A stretch of 64,000 nt of DNA, taken from Ditylenchus dipsaci (Eukaryota; Nematoda; Chromadorea; Rhabditida; Anguinidae). Location: positions 1 through 64,000 of the forward strand of contig SADC01000119.1 in NCBI GenBank assembly GCA_004194705.1, given 5' to 3'. The position numbers and the translations under genes are program-made. Below, piece after piece: positions 1 through 11,605 of this stretch (positions within the stretch are counted from its first letter, which is position 1; each line of letters starts with the position of its first letter). The notes beneath the pieces are model-generated. The model did no database searches. It was not told the origin of the DNA and was given only the letters and a program-made list of their open reading frames with translations.

Positions 1-238
1 TTGGAAGCGTTCGTTGAATCCTCTTGTGTCACTCTTCACGTGATTGTGTGTTCTTGGTAATCCATTAATGCGGCAGCATGACAATTCCACAGTGCCTGTA
101 TCGGAAATAGGCCAGCAGCTGGAAACCCGGACACACGGGCGTATGTAGTTCTTCTCAAAGTAGTGCAATAGTTCTTAAAACACCAATAAATAGACGATTC
201 GAAATCCAGTAATTACCACTGTAAATTGTTTTCAAGGT

Positions 239-1151
239 TCAAGTTCCTGGAAACACGGCGAGTCTGCAAGCTCTTAATTTCATCAAGCACGAGCAACATC
301 TTTGTTCTGGAAGAAATGCCAAGGATTGGTAGACACCGTAACAGTTCACGAGCATAGTATCGTCATAGGCGGTGTGCGAAGGTGCTTTGGCTGAAAACAA
401 GTTAGATTTCAGTAATGAAAACAACTCTTTATTCAATTCCTTGCCTGAAACTGGCAAATGCGTTCTAGACAAATGAAACAAGCAAAAACTTGCTGCGAAA
501 TTCGAAAACCTCCTCTAATGCGTTAATGGCAGCGAATTCGAAATCTTAATCACAACAAGGATTATACGTGAATGATACATACGGAAAATTACCGATCATG
601 ATTGATTGTGGCTGAAGATCGAGATTTTCAAAACTTGAAACATCGCACATATGTGGCAGCAGACTTGTCAGGTAGCAAAGCGATACGCAGGAAGTTGTTT
701 CCCCAAAAAACACGTGATAGTGTAAAGCTAGACAAATGCTTTGGTGCGCAGAAAAAGGTCCCATCAAGAGCCAACGGTAGTTCCCCGCATTCAGACGAAG
801 ACCAGACGGAGACAGGAAAATAATATTGGGGCATTCGTGCTTCAGTCGCTCTAGAATTTTAAAATCAAGAAAAGCGACAATAAAGATTTTACCTAAGTCA
901 TGCAGCGAAAACCTCTCACCATTCTCAGTTTGCGTGAAGTACTCCAACCATTCGATTTCATTGACTGGCTTGTCGACACTACTGGCCCCCAGTGGTTTCT
1001 TTTGCCTTAAGACACGGTCTTGCAATGCCTTATTAGTCGGTAGAGCGAGTAACTGATCATCTCTGTGAGCCCGCTTTTCCCTGAAGCGACATTCCAGTTG
1101 ACGAAGACCCAAAGTTAGCGACGGAAGCTGACTTGATTCTGGCAATGACAT
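239..1151 (-). CDS. Unrecognised split protein gene
   Basis: I do not recognise the product. On the minus strand an open frame starts at Met 1151 (it is open further 5' to 1235) and begins MSLPESSQLPSLTLGLRQLE. It is hydrophilic, rich in Arg, Lys and Glu, and includes the stretch EIEWLEYFTQTENGERFSL. Sequence downstream of about 830 reads less like protein, so a splice donor probably lies there. Another likely exon begins after a TTTCAG acceptor at 445/444 (first residues GKELNKELFSLLKS) and runs to the stop at 239. A short segment reading DFEFAAINALEEVFEFRSK lies between them near 490-545. No signal peptide or membrane segment is apparent. Repeats begin immediately upstream at 1236, so the 5' end may be truncated or lie beyond an intron. 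Exon joins are inferred; only the two open segments are seen. Confidence 0.4.
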
Positions 1152-1235
1152 CTCGACGCTATTTACCAAATTATTACAGTAAAGAAGAAATAAATTACCA
1201 CAAAGCATTTGATTGAAAAAAATTTTTTTTTTCAA

Positions 1236-1960
1236 ATTTTTCTAAATTTTACCTTTGCGGACCAAGGCAAATACCAAAAAAATTTCACATTCACAGTATC
1301 TGATGATCATTCCCGTAAAATCCGGGTCGATAAACACGAATATACATCAGTTTTAAAAATTCACCTCGAAGTGGTTTAGCCGCGAGGAAGGGGGGGGGTG
1401 GCAAGTAAAGTCTAGCTCAAAAAATTGATTTTTTGAGAAATTTTTTTTGACCAAAATTCGACTTTTTGCCTTTGGGGGACCAAGGTAAATTATCTTCTAT
1501 CAAGGTATTCTACCCCGTTCTGGTCACTGGAGCTGGGCAAAAGAGTCTCTTTATTCATTTTTGATCAAGAGTCTTGATCGGAATTATGTCTAAGCTATTT
1601 GGGTGTGCGCATCTTAACTCCAAGCACCCTGCTCCCCCGAAGGGGGCGCAGGGGCTTGAGAGTTAGAGATGCGCGCACGCACTTACCTTAGACACAAATC
1701 ACTCGAAAGTTACTCTGGAAGCATGAAAAAGCATGCATGACAGAAATTATTCATGCGGTAGGCCCCAGTTAACGAAACTAGGTTCAAATCTTTTTGGGGT
1801 ATCCAGGTACCCTTTCAGGTTAGATTGCCTTGGGTGACCGAGGCAAAAAGTCAAATTTGGTTGAGATTTTTTTTCAAAAAAATCAATTTTTTGTGGAAAA
1901 ATGTCAGAAAATATTTTTTTTTATTAAGGGCTGAAAAAAGGAACAAGGAAAGTTTTTGCG
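1236..1960. repeat. Dispersed repeat with GC-rich hairpin core
   Basis: This copy shares blocks with 42660-43480, 48080-48270, 53990-54470 and 54617-54830. They include a G-run followed by a CAAGTAAAG motif near 1390-1412, a shared region around GGGTCGATAAACACGAATAT at 1325, and a hairpin CTGCTCCCCCGAAGGGGGCG-like block near 1628-1650 flanked by GAGAGTTAGAGATGCGCGC. The inverted arrangement in the later copies suggests a palindromic DNA element. No coding capacity is seen. Confidence 0.6.
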
Positions 1961-2300
1961 AAAATTCGATTGAGCGATAAGATTTCCAGTCAGATGGGCT
2001 GAATCGATCAGAATTCCATCTTGAATCTAAGTACTCTAAATCAGTGCTTAAGGTGGTGTCAGATAGTTGAGAATGATTCAGGATGGTATTCTGAGCGATT
2101 TAGCTCATCTAACTGGAAATCTGACCCGCTCAATCGAATTTTCGCAAAAAGTTTACCCCCCCCCCCCCCCCTCCTTTAGTAAACCCCAAAAAACCAACTT
2201 TCAGGGGCTTCTGGCCACTCCGGGTAGGTATTCTGAGCGATCCAAGTTATCTTTGACTATAAATTTTGAATTCCCGCAAAATCAACGCAGTATTTGACTA
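1960..2300. repeat. Degenerate palindrome, foldback-core family
   Basis: Inverted arms around TTGCGAAAATTCGATTGAGC (about 1957) and GCTCAATCGAATTTTCGCAA (about 2128) flank a centre near 2040. The right arm ends in a poly-C run at 2156-2172 followed by a block also found at 29650-29690, 29960-30010, 52480-52510 and 52720-52760 (motif CTTCTGGCCACTCCGGGT). It is a decayed relative of those palindromic cores. Confidence 0.6.
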
Positions 2301-2301
2301 A

Positions 2302-2440
2302 AAATTAAATTTGACGGATTTCACATATATTGACGGGAGATTCACATAATTTGACGTGAGATTTACATATTTGTTTGAATTTGAATTTGACGGGGTAAAA
2401 AATAATTTTGACGGGAGATTCACATATTTTGACGGGTGTT
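2302..2440. repeat. Degenerate ~22-bp tandem repeat
   Basis: About five imperfect copies of a unit like TTTGACGGGAGATTCACATA run through this stretch. They vary in length and carry no reading frame of interest. Confidence 0.6.
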
Positions 2441-2499
2441 TTCAATTTGAGCCTTTTCAAAGCAACTTTTTCAAATATTTGAGGTAAAGAATTTATACC

Positions 2500-3700
2500 G
2501 TTCGATGCAGAATTCAACACGCTGTTTTATGGTATTAATGGTTTCAGCCCAACACCCAAAAGTTTTTTGTAAAATTAGCAACTCACTATTTTTGCATACG
2601 TCCTTGGTACCAAAATGCTGCGAATTTACTACTCTATCAAATCCTCGGTTTAGTTTGAAAAAATTAGACAGAAAAAAGCTGGTAGGATCTTAAGGAAGTC
2701 AATGAGGCGAATGATTTTTTTTGAAAGTTTTTACAGAAACCAATGTGGTTTTGAAATTTGAACTGTTTTATGGGCAAGTGATAGCTCATTCGAAAGCCCT
2801 TAGTGTGAGGATATTTTGGCTATGAAGATGCAAAGGGCAAATAGCAAAAAAATGCGATAAGGAACACGGAACAAAAAATAGTCTCAAATCAACCATTTTT
2901 TGAAAATTTTGCCATTTTTTTATTTGCGCAAATTCTCCTAACATACTAAGATTCGAATATGAAACAATGTGTTCACAGTTCGAACAGTTCCCTCATAAGT
3001 ACAGTCAAACCTCGTTTATCCGGCACCCCCAAAAGTTCGTTCCCGCCTTTTGTTTTACTGCCGAGTTTAATACCCATATGAGTGTGTTTAACAATGAAGG
3101 AGGACAGACAATACAGGTCGAGAAAGCAGGATGGCTTAAATATTTAAAGATAAGCCTCTTTTTTTTTAATTTTGAGTTGTTTACCCTATAAAGAGGGATT
3201 TATGTTGATAGGAAAGTGGGATTTTCTCAAACCTTATAATATTTACCTACTCTAGTTTAAACACGCCAAATACAAATCCGTAGACCTGTATATTCTGACT
3301 CAGAATTTCACGCTGAACACGATGGTGCGAGTCCTTTTTGATTGAATGACGGGTAAAGTAGATGAAAAAGGGTCCGGATGGTAACAAGTTGTGGATGGTC
3401 AAAATCCAGCTGGATACCCACAGGTTTTCAAGTGCTGCGTCCTGATTGTTATACTGCACCCCGTTCATGATACACTAAAATGAAGCTCAGCTTTCTATTG
3501 ATACCAAACATAGCTTGCTATTCGTTTATAAAGTCAATCTAAATCACCACTTATTTGTTAGGGTAGGAATTCTCATTATGTCTATCTCTGACTTTCTACA
3601 AGCTGTAACTTTATCTTAAGACAATACCGAGCTAAATCCTTCACTCAAAAAGAATGAGCAGAGCCTCACGGTTATTTTGACACTAAATACAGCATCATTT
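2500..3700. other. Mostly non-coding; one orphan pogo-like end
   Basis: A single transposon end, CAGTCAAACCTCGTTTATCC, sits at 3003 followed by the AAAAGTTCGTTCCCGCC block typical of the TA-flanked MITEs elsewhere in the window, but no matching right end is visible. A minus-strand open frame of 73 codons (3247-3468) is present but resembles nothing I know and has no clear splice context. I see nothing else. Confidence 0.4.
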
Positions 3701-3715
3701 TGTTATAAAAACGTG

Positions 3716-4043
3716 GCAAAATATGCAAAAATAATATATAAGTTGGGTCACAAACTTCCTCTAACTTTTTTTGCGCCTGAAATCCTGGATTTTAACACCG
3801 GATTCGTGTTCAGCGACGTCGATCTGCTTATGAAATTTATTTTTTAAATTCATGTCACTGTCGAATTTTGAATTCCGCTCAAGACAAAAATCATTTGAAT
3901 TTGAAAATCAAAATTTATTGACGTCGCTGAACACGAATCCGGTGTCAAAATCCAGGATTTCACGTGCAAAAAAAGTTAGAGGAAGTTTGTGACCCAACTT
4001 ATATGTTATTTTTGCATATTTTGCCACGATTTTATAACAACGG
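3716..4043. repeat. Palindromic (foldback) element
   Basis: Arms of roughly 125 bp are near-perfect inverted copies: TTGTTATAAAAACGTGGCAA at about 3700 pairs with TTGCCACGATTTTATAACAA at about 4022, and GACACCGGATTCGTGTTCAG-type sequence flanks the loop near 3850. No open frame is present, so it is probably a non-autonomous DNA element. Target duplications were not resolved. Confidence 0.7.
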
Positions 4044-4540
4044 TCTCTCACTGTACTCTTGGAGTAACGTCGAAGTACGGAATACAAAGTACAAAGTAAA
4101 AAATACAAAGTACGGAATACAAAAGCAATTAAAGTTTTATTTTTCAAAATGAAACTTTATACCATAAATGGGCTGTTTTTGTCTTGTAGATGGTCCATAG
4201 CTATAATTTGACTTCAAATTCGGATTCTCTGATTAATTCTGCATTAGCAAGCGCTTTAATCTTTTAATGTAAAGGACCATGAGTAAAACCAAGTATCGCC
4301 AATTTTCTTATGACGGCATGTATGAAAAATAATGACGTTCCTGATAAAATTATCACGTCTGTCATAAAGGTAGGACGAAATATTATAAATTTATGACGCG
4401 TGTCATAACTATATAGTTCCGCGACATTTCCTTATGCAGCGTCATAATTTTATGACACTGTCCTATGGCCTCAGTAAACAATCAAGCTATCAACCTTTAG
4501 ACAACTTCGCACTTAAATTTTGCACTATCTTTTAGCATTA

Positions 4541-4717
4541 CAGTCGAGTCTCGATTTAACGTACCCCAATTTAACGTACCCTTCGATTTAACGTACCCCT
4601 AGGGCCGGTCCCTCCAATAATAAACTCCGTCAAATTTACCCCGATATAACGTACCCCTCGATTTAACGTACCCCTAGGGCCGGTCCCCAGGGGGTACGTT
4701 AAATCGAGACTCGACTG
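4541..4717. mobile_element. TA-flanked pogo/Tc1-like MITE
   Basis: This 177-bp element starts CAGTCGAGTCTCGATTTAAC and ends with its inverse, with TA dinucleotides directly outside (4539-4540 and 4718-4719). The interior repeats the GATTTAACGTACCCC motif, so it is almost wholly inverted repeat. TIRs beginning CAGTC(G/A)A with a TA duplication are typical of pogo/Tigger-type elements. It is non-coding. Confidence 0.85.
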
Positions 4718-4759
4718 TATGAGAAATCCAAAAAACCGAAAATATATCTAGACTGCTGA

Positions 4760-5435
4760 AAAATAAATACATTTTTCATTTACGACTCTGCGGATCCGTG
4801 TGCGGATACGGATGTGCTCTCTAACACATTCGCATGTACGTACTCACATGTGGATGCGGACGTGTTGTGAGAGCGCCCTTACACTACAGACCGTTGTGTA
4901 TTTTTCAAGTATAAAAGTCGTAAGATTTCTGTGCATTTTTCTAGCTCCAGAACCGCAAAAACAATGGAAGAAGCATTTTGTGTTGGTGGCCATTGGTCAT
5001 CATCACACAAAGGAGTGGAGGAAGAGAGAAAATCGTAATGGTAATTTTGTTCACCAGGAGTCGCTGCTCGCCTATGAATGAATGTGCTGTTGTTGTGGTT
5101 GAGCTGGTTAGCTCACGTATTGCCTATGTTCCGCAGCAGCAGGCCAAAAGAGGTGATGAGTAAGGTGGAGATTGTGTGGTTGGTGTACAATCAAATGTTT
5201 TCTCTCGCCATTTGCTACTACTACTATTGCACTGGTCAACCACTCTTGGCTGCTGCTTTTGCTGGTGGTGGTGCTGCAAGCCATCCCAGTTTTTTTTTCT
5301 AAAAAATGAGTTACCTTTATTTATTATTTAAAAATCTGCTGAGAAAGTCAAAAAGTCCTCCCGAACATTGACTGGCTTCATTTATCAAATATTATCGGAT
5401 AAGTGCATACATGACTCTGGCTCTAAGGAGTTGGA
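4760..5435. other. Unique island with CAG/GCT-rich patch
   Basis: This is apparently single-copy, non-coding sequence with a triplet-rich patch near 5130-5280 (GCAGCAGCAGG, GCTGCTGCTTTTGCTGGTGG). Small open frames are present but lack coding character. It resembles the island at 7280-7620 in composition. Confidence 0.4.
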
Positions 5436-5439
5436 GATA

Positions 5440-6058
5440 CAGTCAACCCTCGATTTAACGTCACCCCAGGGACCGGATCTAAGGTTTAATCGAGGGTTCA
5501 CTTTGACTAAATGGTACTTCTTTAGTTTACATCACACCTCATTTTTTTTCGATTTTCTTGCAAATTTTTTATTCCCTTACTCGCAAACATACATATAAAC
5601 AATTTGAGATCACAAACTGAACATAACATCAGGACCAGAGAATTTTTTTCGCCAAACAAAATCTGATACATAAGAGCGAAATACTGATCGATGAGTCCCG
5701 AATTCTTGTTTGTGTCTTCGTTTGAACTTTTGCCATGTAGATTCGATCGTCTGAGTATGCGCACCGGTGTTTGGATCAACGAAATTGACGCTGTGATTCA
5801 CTGGAAACATGATATTTAGGAATCAAAAACGACAAAAAGAAGGCAAAACCTGCAAAATGTTGAAATTCCTCAGGAAGTCGCGGATGAAAAATGAACGAGC
5901 AAACAAAAAATTTCAAACAAAATTTGCAAGAAAATCGAAAAAAATGAGGTGTGATGTAAACTAAAGAAGTACCGACTAAATTTTAGTCAAGGCTAACCAA
6001 ATTAGTCTATTTTTGGGTGATGTTAAACCGAGAGGGACGTTAAATCGAGGGTTGACTG
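5440..6058. mobile_element. TA-flanked pogo-like MITE interrupted by Merlin relic
   Basis: TIRs CAGTCAACCCTCGATTTAAC and its inverse bound the element, with TA on both sides (5438-5439 and 6059-6060). Removing the inner Merlin copy (5513-5973) leaves about 160 bp, a typical MITE size. The outer element is therefore older than the Merlin insertion. Confidence 0.85.
5513..5973 (-). mobile_element. Truncated Merlin element with transposase remnant
   Basis: TIRs of about 50 bp start GGTACTTCTTTAGTTTACAT and are mirrored at the right end. A perfect 8-bp target duplication GACTAAAT lies at 5505-5512 and 5974-5981, as expected for Merlin. Inside, a minus-strand open frame (5610-5810) carries the C-terminal end of an IS1595/ISXO2-type DDE domain: NFVDPNTGAHTQTIESTW, containing the usual third catalytic acidic residue. 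The first two catalytic motifs are deleted, so this copy cannot encode a working transposase. It lies inside the pogo-like MITE at 5440-6058. Confidence 0.88.
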
Positions 6059-6612
6059 TACTTATGCAGACTGCCACCCCTCCATTGTTTAAATGTGACT
6101 GAAAAAGACGTCATAAGCTTATTTTTTCTGCTCAACATGTTAAAAAAACATTTGTAAGCAGTTTTTCATGAAAAAAATTAAGCTTTCTCAAAAATTGTGA
6201 CTTCACTTCCTCAAATCCAAATGATCTCTTTGGGGAATTATTAAGGTCATTGTTAAATCATTTCTCACATTTTAGGCTTAGGCAAGGGTAGGCCAGCGTA
6301 TGTTAGGACAAACTCAAACATGTTTTTCCTGCGTTTTTAATTTTGAGAAACATCTTTAGCCCTTCCTAACATACGCTGGCCTACCCTTCCCTAAGCCTAA
6401 AAATGTGAGAAATGATTAAATAATAACCTTAAAGTACCCTAAAAAGACCATTTGGATTTGGAAAGTGAAGTTACAATTTTTGAGTAAACCTAAATTTTTT
6501 TATGAGAAACTGTTTACAAATTTTTTTCATCATGTTGAGCAGAAAAATAAGCTTAGGACGTCTTTTTCGGTCGCATTTAAAAAAGTTGGAGAAGGACAGT
6601 CTACATAAGAGC
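6059..6612. repeat. Palindromic element, ~270-bp arms
   Basis: The left arm from ACTTATGCAGACTGCC and the right arm ending GGACAGTCTACATAAG are inverted copies. The centre lies near 6335, between AGGCCAGCGTATGTTAGGAC and its inverse. The centre motif GGCTTAGGCAAGGGTAGGCC recurs in degenerate form at about 8568, 9510, 20945 and 58575. Confidence 0.78.
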
Positions 6613-6654
6613 CGAATCGGATCCAAAAAATTTTGAACTTGTAGAAGGTCGGTC

Positions 6655-7095
6655 TTAAAAAAATTCGGGGTGAGCTACACCACGGGGTTTCAGTATTTTG
6701 AAAGTGAGTTTGTCATCAATTTCAATTTTGTATGAGGTAAGCTAAATCTTTTATTTTCGATGACACCCGATACCCAAACGAAAGCTGAGGATCTCCTCTT
6801 TTAGAAAATACAAACCAAATTTCGCAAATCAGATTGATCAAAAAAGTAGAAAAGGAAAAGGCTCTATTAAAATGAAAAATGAACTGACGGTAGTAAAAAT
6901 AGAGCCTTTTCTACTTTTTTAAACTCTCTCATTTGTAAAATTCGGTCTGTATTTTGTGAAAGAGGAGATTCTCAACTTTCGTTGGGGTATCGGGTATCAT
7001 CAAGAATAAACAGTACAGCTGACCTCATATGAAAATTAGATTGAAATTATCACTTATTTTCAAAATTTTGAAAACCCGTAACACGGCTGATCCGT
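6655..7095. repeat. Palindromic element, ~200-bp arms
   Basis: The inverted arms pair GACACCCGATACCCAAACG (about 6761) with CGTTGGGGTATCGGGTATC (about 6978), and the AGTAGAAAAGG...CCTTTTCTACTT segments lie close to the centre near 6875. It is non-coding. Confidence 0.72.
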
Positions 7096-7099
7096 GGTT

Positions 7100-8560
7100 C
7101 AAAGATTTCCTATAGTCACTTATCCCTATGGCCATGGTCGTAGGGAGCCGTTAAGATTGTGCTAGAATTTTTTTTAAGAGCTCGCTGTAAAAAGTTAGTA
7201 AGTTGCAGTACGCTAGTTTTATTATTTCTCAAATGGTCTATCACCACTCAAAAGAAAGCTATATTGCTAATGGGTTTTACAAAAGGAACGGCAGCAAAAA
7301 AGAGTTGGGATGACCAAACTTTTGTTCCTCTGTTCCCCCACCAGCCTTCTAGCAGCAGTAGACAGTCTCATCACCAACGCAGCTGTTGTTGATGTGCTGA
7401 CTGCTGCTGCCATCTCTTTTGTTGTAGTTGGCGTCCAGTAGTTTAGTGTTCTCCCCAGCATCACGAAAATTTGGTGTGCCTCTTCTTTAGCCCCTGCCTC
7501 CTTTCCGCACATTTCTACTCAATGAGTTTGCTGCTGGCACAAAACATTTGATGAAGAGCAGGACGGTGCGGTCACAAAATTTGGAGGGAACGCAGCAGCA
7601 TCAGTGCCGCCAGTTTTTATTTCAAGGCTCAGCTTTTATTTTTACCAACTTTGAGTGGTCTTTTTGTAGGTTTGTGTAACCACTAGAATGTTTGATAGTC
7701 AAATATATTAAAGGAGGGGAAATATTTTACGGCTACCTTTGACATTGCTTTCTACTGTATTCAAATGACTATTTGAGTTGATGTTTTTTCATTTCTTACC
7801 TCCAAAAAGTCATAAGGAATTTCGAATAGCAAAATATCAGCAGATACACCTCTCACAATGGTCTTTGTAGGTAGAATAATCATTTTTAAGGGGCATAACA
7901 GGGCTTTACATTCGGAAAGCAGCAATTTATTTCTCTCTTGACTATTTTCTACAAGCGTTCTACCGGTTCCGATGAAAGTGTTCTGCCTACTTTTTAAAAG
8001 TAGGATAAGGTCGTAAATATCAAATTTGGGTTGATACGAGTGAAAACAGGTATGATTTTTAAAAACTGCTGGTCCCCCGCCCTAATTGCCGTGTAACGCG
8101 CTGGTATGCCCCTTTAACATAGTATAAATCAAAGTCAAATGGTACCCGTAAAAGTCCCCCCCCTTTAACTAAAATATTAGCTCGTGTGGGCATTTTTGGG
8201 AAATATTGCAACCTTCTCAATTTTTTTCATTCTTTTCAGACGGGTTAGTGGAGAACGCTATACGCGGTAGTGAATCTTTTAAAACTAAGTGCTTCAATCA
8301 ATTTTCACTACATTAATGCTAGAGTTGTGAAATTCGAGAGCAAATTGTGAATCGGGTAAATGAATAGCATTAAATGAATAGCACGATTTACAACATCCAA
8401 TATTGTTTAGAATAAAGTTATTGGCGACATTTCGACGTAACCCTTTAAACTGAAATTATGACCCAAAATAGAAGAAATTAAAAGAGGTAAATAAACAATA
8501 AAAAATTTGCTCCGGGAATTTAAAGTCCAAGTATGAAAGGCTATGGCTCCTCCCTGTTGT
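7100..8560. other. Unique non-coding DNA with CAG/CTG-rich island
   Basis: A triplet-rich stretch (7280-7620; AGCAGCAGTAG, GCTGCTGCCATC, GCAGCAGCATCAG) is open in several frames on both strands but has no consistent coding pattern. The rest (7620-8560) shows no repeat pairing and no exon I can support. It could hold regulatory sequence for the regulator gene that starts at 13063; that is inference from position only. Confidence 0.35.
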
Positions 8561-8699
8561 TTTTGGCTTAGGCTTGGATGCAAAGTGCTCTAGCAAAGTT
8601 TAGGACGAACTAGACATGTTTTTTTAACTAGGAAAAAGTAAGAAAAAAATTTTGGGTCAGTCCTAACGCAGCTGGCCTGACCACAACCCAAAACAACAA

Positions 8700-9480
8700 C
8701 ATGGAATCAAGGCATGTAAGAATGGGGTTCTGAGGACTAGTAAAAGTACCGTGCTTTTTTTTGCCCACTAAAGCTCACTTGATTATTTTCTATTTCCTGA
8801 AATAATAACACCCTTTACTATCAGGCATACTTTCGCGTGCCTCTGTTCAATGCCGTGATTGCAAGGAGAGGAAAATTTGCAAGAGAGAAATTCAAAAGTA
8901 AGTAAGTGAGTGTGATCATCATCACCTCCCACAGGCAAGCACATCAAAACAAATTGTGATGAGCAATTTTGTTGTTGCACCACCACCATCAATTGATTGC
9001 TGTTGTATGTGTCTCACTAGCAGCAACAGTAAGGCAGGGCACTTCTCCTCTCCCATCTTTTTCTACCTTCTGCTGTCACTCAAAAATTTGAATTTTTGGC
9101 TGGATGAATGTGCCGATGTAGCAGGATACTTTTTTTGTCAAACTGTTTTTTCTTTGTGTTATCACATGTCAGGCAACAACATTGTGCTATCAGGTCAAGA
9201 TTTTTAAGTTTTTATTTAGGTTTTTTTCTATTCTTGAGTTTATAAGAATCGAAATGTAATAGTCAACTCATAAAACGGCGTCTTAACATAGAGGCAGCTG
9301 AAAACTTTTATCTGGATATCAAATGCGTTATGCAAAATCAAAAATTATATATAAAATGATGCTGACAATAACGCAGCACCGTAGGGATCGGACGAAGGCA
9401 CTTTTATTTTGAGGGTTGACTGTAATTATGTACTTAATTCAGTGCTTCAGGAGGTTAAAAATGTCTAGATCCCTCTATTG
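8700..9480. other. Unique non-coding island
   Basis: This apparently single-copy stretch contains a GATGAGCAATTTTGTTGTTG / CACCACCACCATC patch near 8950-9000. Open frames here overlap on opposite strands and resemble nothing I know. The GGCTTAGG-type palindrome motif occurs just outside it (about 8568-8690 and 9500-9625). Confidence 0.35.
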
Positions 9481-9689
9481 TTTTTTTTGTCTATTTTCGG
9501 CTTGTTCTTAGGCTTAGGATAGACCAGTTAGCGTTAAGATCGACTAAACATTTTTCCGAGGTACAAAAATTTGGAAAAAGATGTTGAACTTTCACGGTCT
9601 GCCCTCATTTTAGCACAAGCTAAAAAAAACAACAGGGGTGGTTCCAAGGCATTTTTAAATCTCGTTTCTAAAGTATCGAAATGAACTCT

Positions 9690-9925
9690 ATTGTCGTTAA
9701 GGGGTCTAATAAAATTTTGCCTTGGTCCGCTTGTTGTTTTGAAAAAAAGTTCATCTTTTTTCTTCTTGGCCCGTACGCATTTTATTTTAAAAAATTCTTA
9801 TTTAAAAGGTGTAACATTTTGTTTTATGCTTGCATATGTACCTGTTGCGATCATGATGGTCATGGTTCAAATGATCACGTTAACCATAATTCCTTTCAAA
9901 CAACAGGGGGACCAATGAAAATTTG
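9690..9925. repeat. Palindromic element with CCTTGGTCC motif
   Basis: GCCTTGGTCCGCTTGTTGTT at about 9719 pairs with AAACAACAGGGGGACCAA at about 9898, around a centre rich in GATCATGATGGTCATGG. It is related to the element at 26690-26932. It is non-coding; the open frames within it are side effects. Confidence 0.65.
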
Positions 9926-10597
9926 CGACATAAAAAAACCCACAAGGGACTAAAGAAAAACGACAATAGGGCCATTGAAATGTCTCACTACATGCAATCT
10001 CTTGCTTTTTTGACTTGAGACCCATAGTTTCCAGTTTAGCAGGTATATATTTGTGACCAAATTTGCTTAGAAGTACCCAGCTCTTCTAATTTTACTTGAA
10101 AGAAAAACATTAGGTGAAGCGAAATGTAAAGATCCTCGCCAGCGATAACCTCATTTGACTTGCAGAGGCAACAAAATCTTCTCTCCACCCAACCTTGCAC
10201 CACTTCGGCTCATGGGCTCAAATTTATTCTCGGTTTGTAGATGGAGAGATTGAAATTTCCTCTCTTCCACCAAACTTCTTGTTGTACTTGAGCAGGGCTT
10301 ATCTTGTTCACGTAATCTTCCATGCTCATTTCATAGGCGTGGCGATACTACAATCCTATCTACTCTGTTTTCGTGTCATTTCAATCAGAGAACTGCACGA
10401 ATTTACCAATTGCTACAGGTTCAAGTTGAAGCATTGTCAAATAGTCTGAATATCTCTATTATCTTTATTCAAGGATTTTTTTTGGCATATTCCTCTCTCA
10501 ATTTGATAAGTTAAAAAAAAGTGAGGAGTGCAGCCAACTCTCGTATAAGTGCAACCTTTTTGATATCGGAATACCAGGAACGCAAGTCTTAAAGGAC

Positions 10598-11255
10598 TAG
10601 GGTTGTCGATGCATCGAAATTTTCGATTAATCGAATCGAATCGATAATCGATAATCGAAATTTTCGATTAATCGAATCGAATCGATAATCGATAATCGAA
10701 ATTTTCGATTAATCGAATCGAATCGATAATCGAAAATCGAAATTTCGATTAATCGAATCGATAATCGAAATTTTCAATGAATCGAATAGAAAAACGAACG
10801 AAAATTTCGTGAAAAGGTATGAGTGGAATGGGTAATGATATGTAAAACTCGTGTTTTACATATCATTTCGGACTTTGGCTTCCATAAATTACTTGAGACT
10901 TTTTTGACTTTCAAAAATTACTTTAGGCTTGTGTTTCTGGAAATTATTTCAGACTTTTCTTTTCAGCAATTACTTCAGACTTTGGCTTTTCCATGTGTAC
11001 ATTCTCCGTGTGATATAAAAGGCTACCTTAAGACTACAGAAGATTCCATTGATAATGGAATCGAATCGATAATCGAAATTTTCGATTAATCGAATCGAAT
11101 CGATAATCGATAATCGAAATTTCGATTAATCGAATCGAATCGATAATCGATAATCGAAATTTTCGATTAATCGAATCGAATCGATAATCGATAATCGAAA
11201 TTTTCGATTAATGAGTGCGATTAATCGATTTCGATTAATCGAATCGACAACCCTA
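10598..11255. mobile_element. hAT MITE filled with AATCGA repeats
   Basis: This 658-bp element starts TAGGGTTGTCGAT and ends with the inverse. The perfect 8-bp target duplication TAAAGGAC lies at 10590-10597 and 11256-11263, diagnostic of the hAT superfamily. Both flanks of a unique core (10800-11045) consist of reiterated AATCGA/TCGATT units (for example GATAATCGATAATCGAAATT repeated at about 10640, 10680, 11055, 11100 and 11145). A truncated relative lies at 34302-34412. It has no transposase. Confidence 0.9.
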
Positions 11256-11605
11256 TAAAGGACCATACTTGTTGATGACAATGGTAATTTGGCAAATTCA
11301 AATGCGCGCGGGACACTTTTTTTACTCCAAAAATACTTTTTGAACAATGTGTTGTTAGAATATAATAATAAAAAACCTTGTTAATATAAGTGACCCAGGT
11401 AGCTCAGTGGTATAGCAGCTTTATGCGGTGACTATTGGTTCCAAATTCGGCTCCCGTGTCTTCTTTGTTATTTTTAATCATTTATTCTTAATACATATAA
11501 ATGATAAAATAATAATTTCGGAATAAAAAAAAGTGTCCGCGCGCATTTGAATTTTCCAAATTCCTATTGTGATCAACAAGTATGGTCCTTTAAAGGGCGT
11601 AAATT
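11256..11605 (+). repeat. Palindromic element with tRNA-like loop
   Basis: AAAGGACCATACTTGTTGAT (about 11257) and CAAATGCGCGCGGGACACTT (about 11299) are inverted at 11580 and 11524. The loop (about 11391-11460) contains GGTAGCTCAGTGGTATAGC, a good tRNA A-box/D-arm, and GGTTCCAAATTCG, a B-box-like T-arm, followed by a T-rich run. The acceptor ends do not pair well, so this is a tRNA-derived pseudogene or SINE-like fragment rather than a tRNA gene. The hAT MITE upstream used the start of this element as its target. Confidence 0.65.

Noticed and set aside
3247..3468. 73-codon minus-strand open frame
   Set aside because: No known domain, no convincing splice sites, and neighbouring frames do not extend it; kept only as a note.
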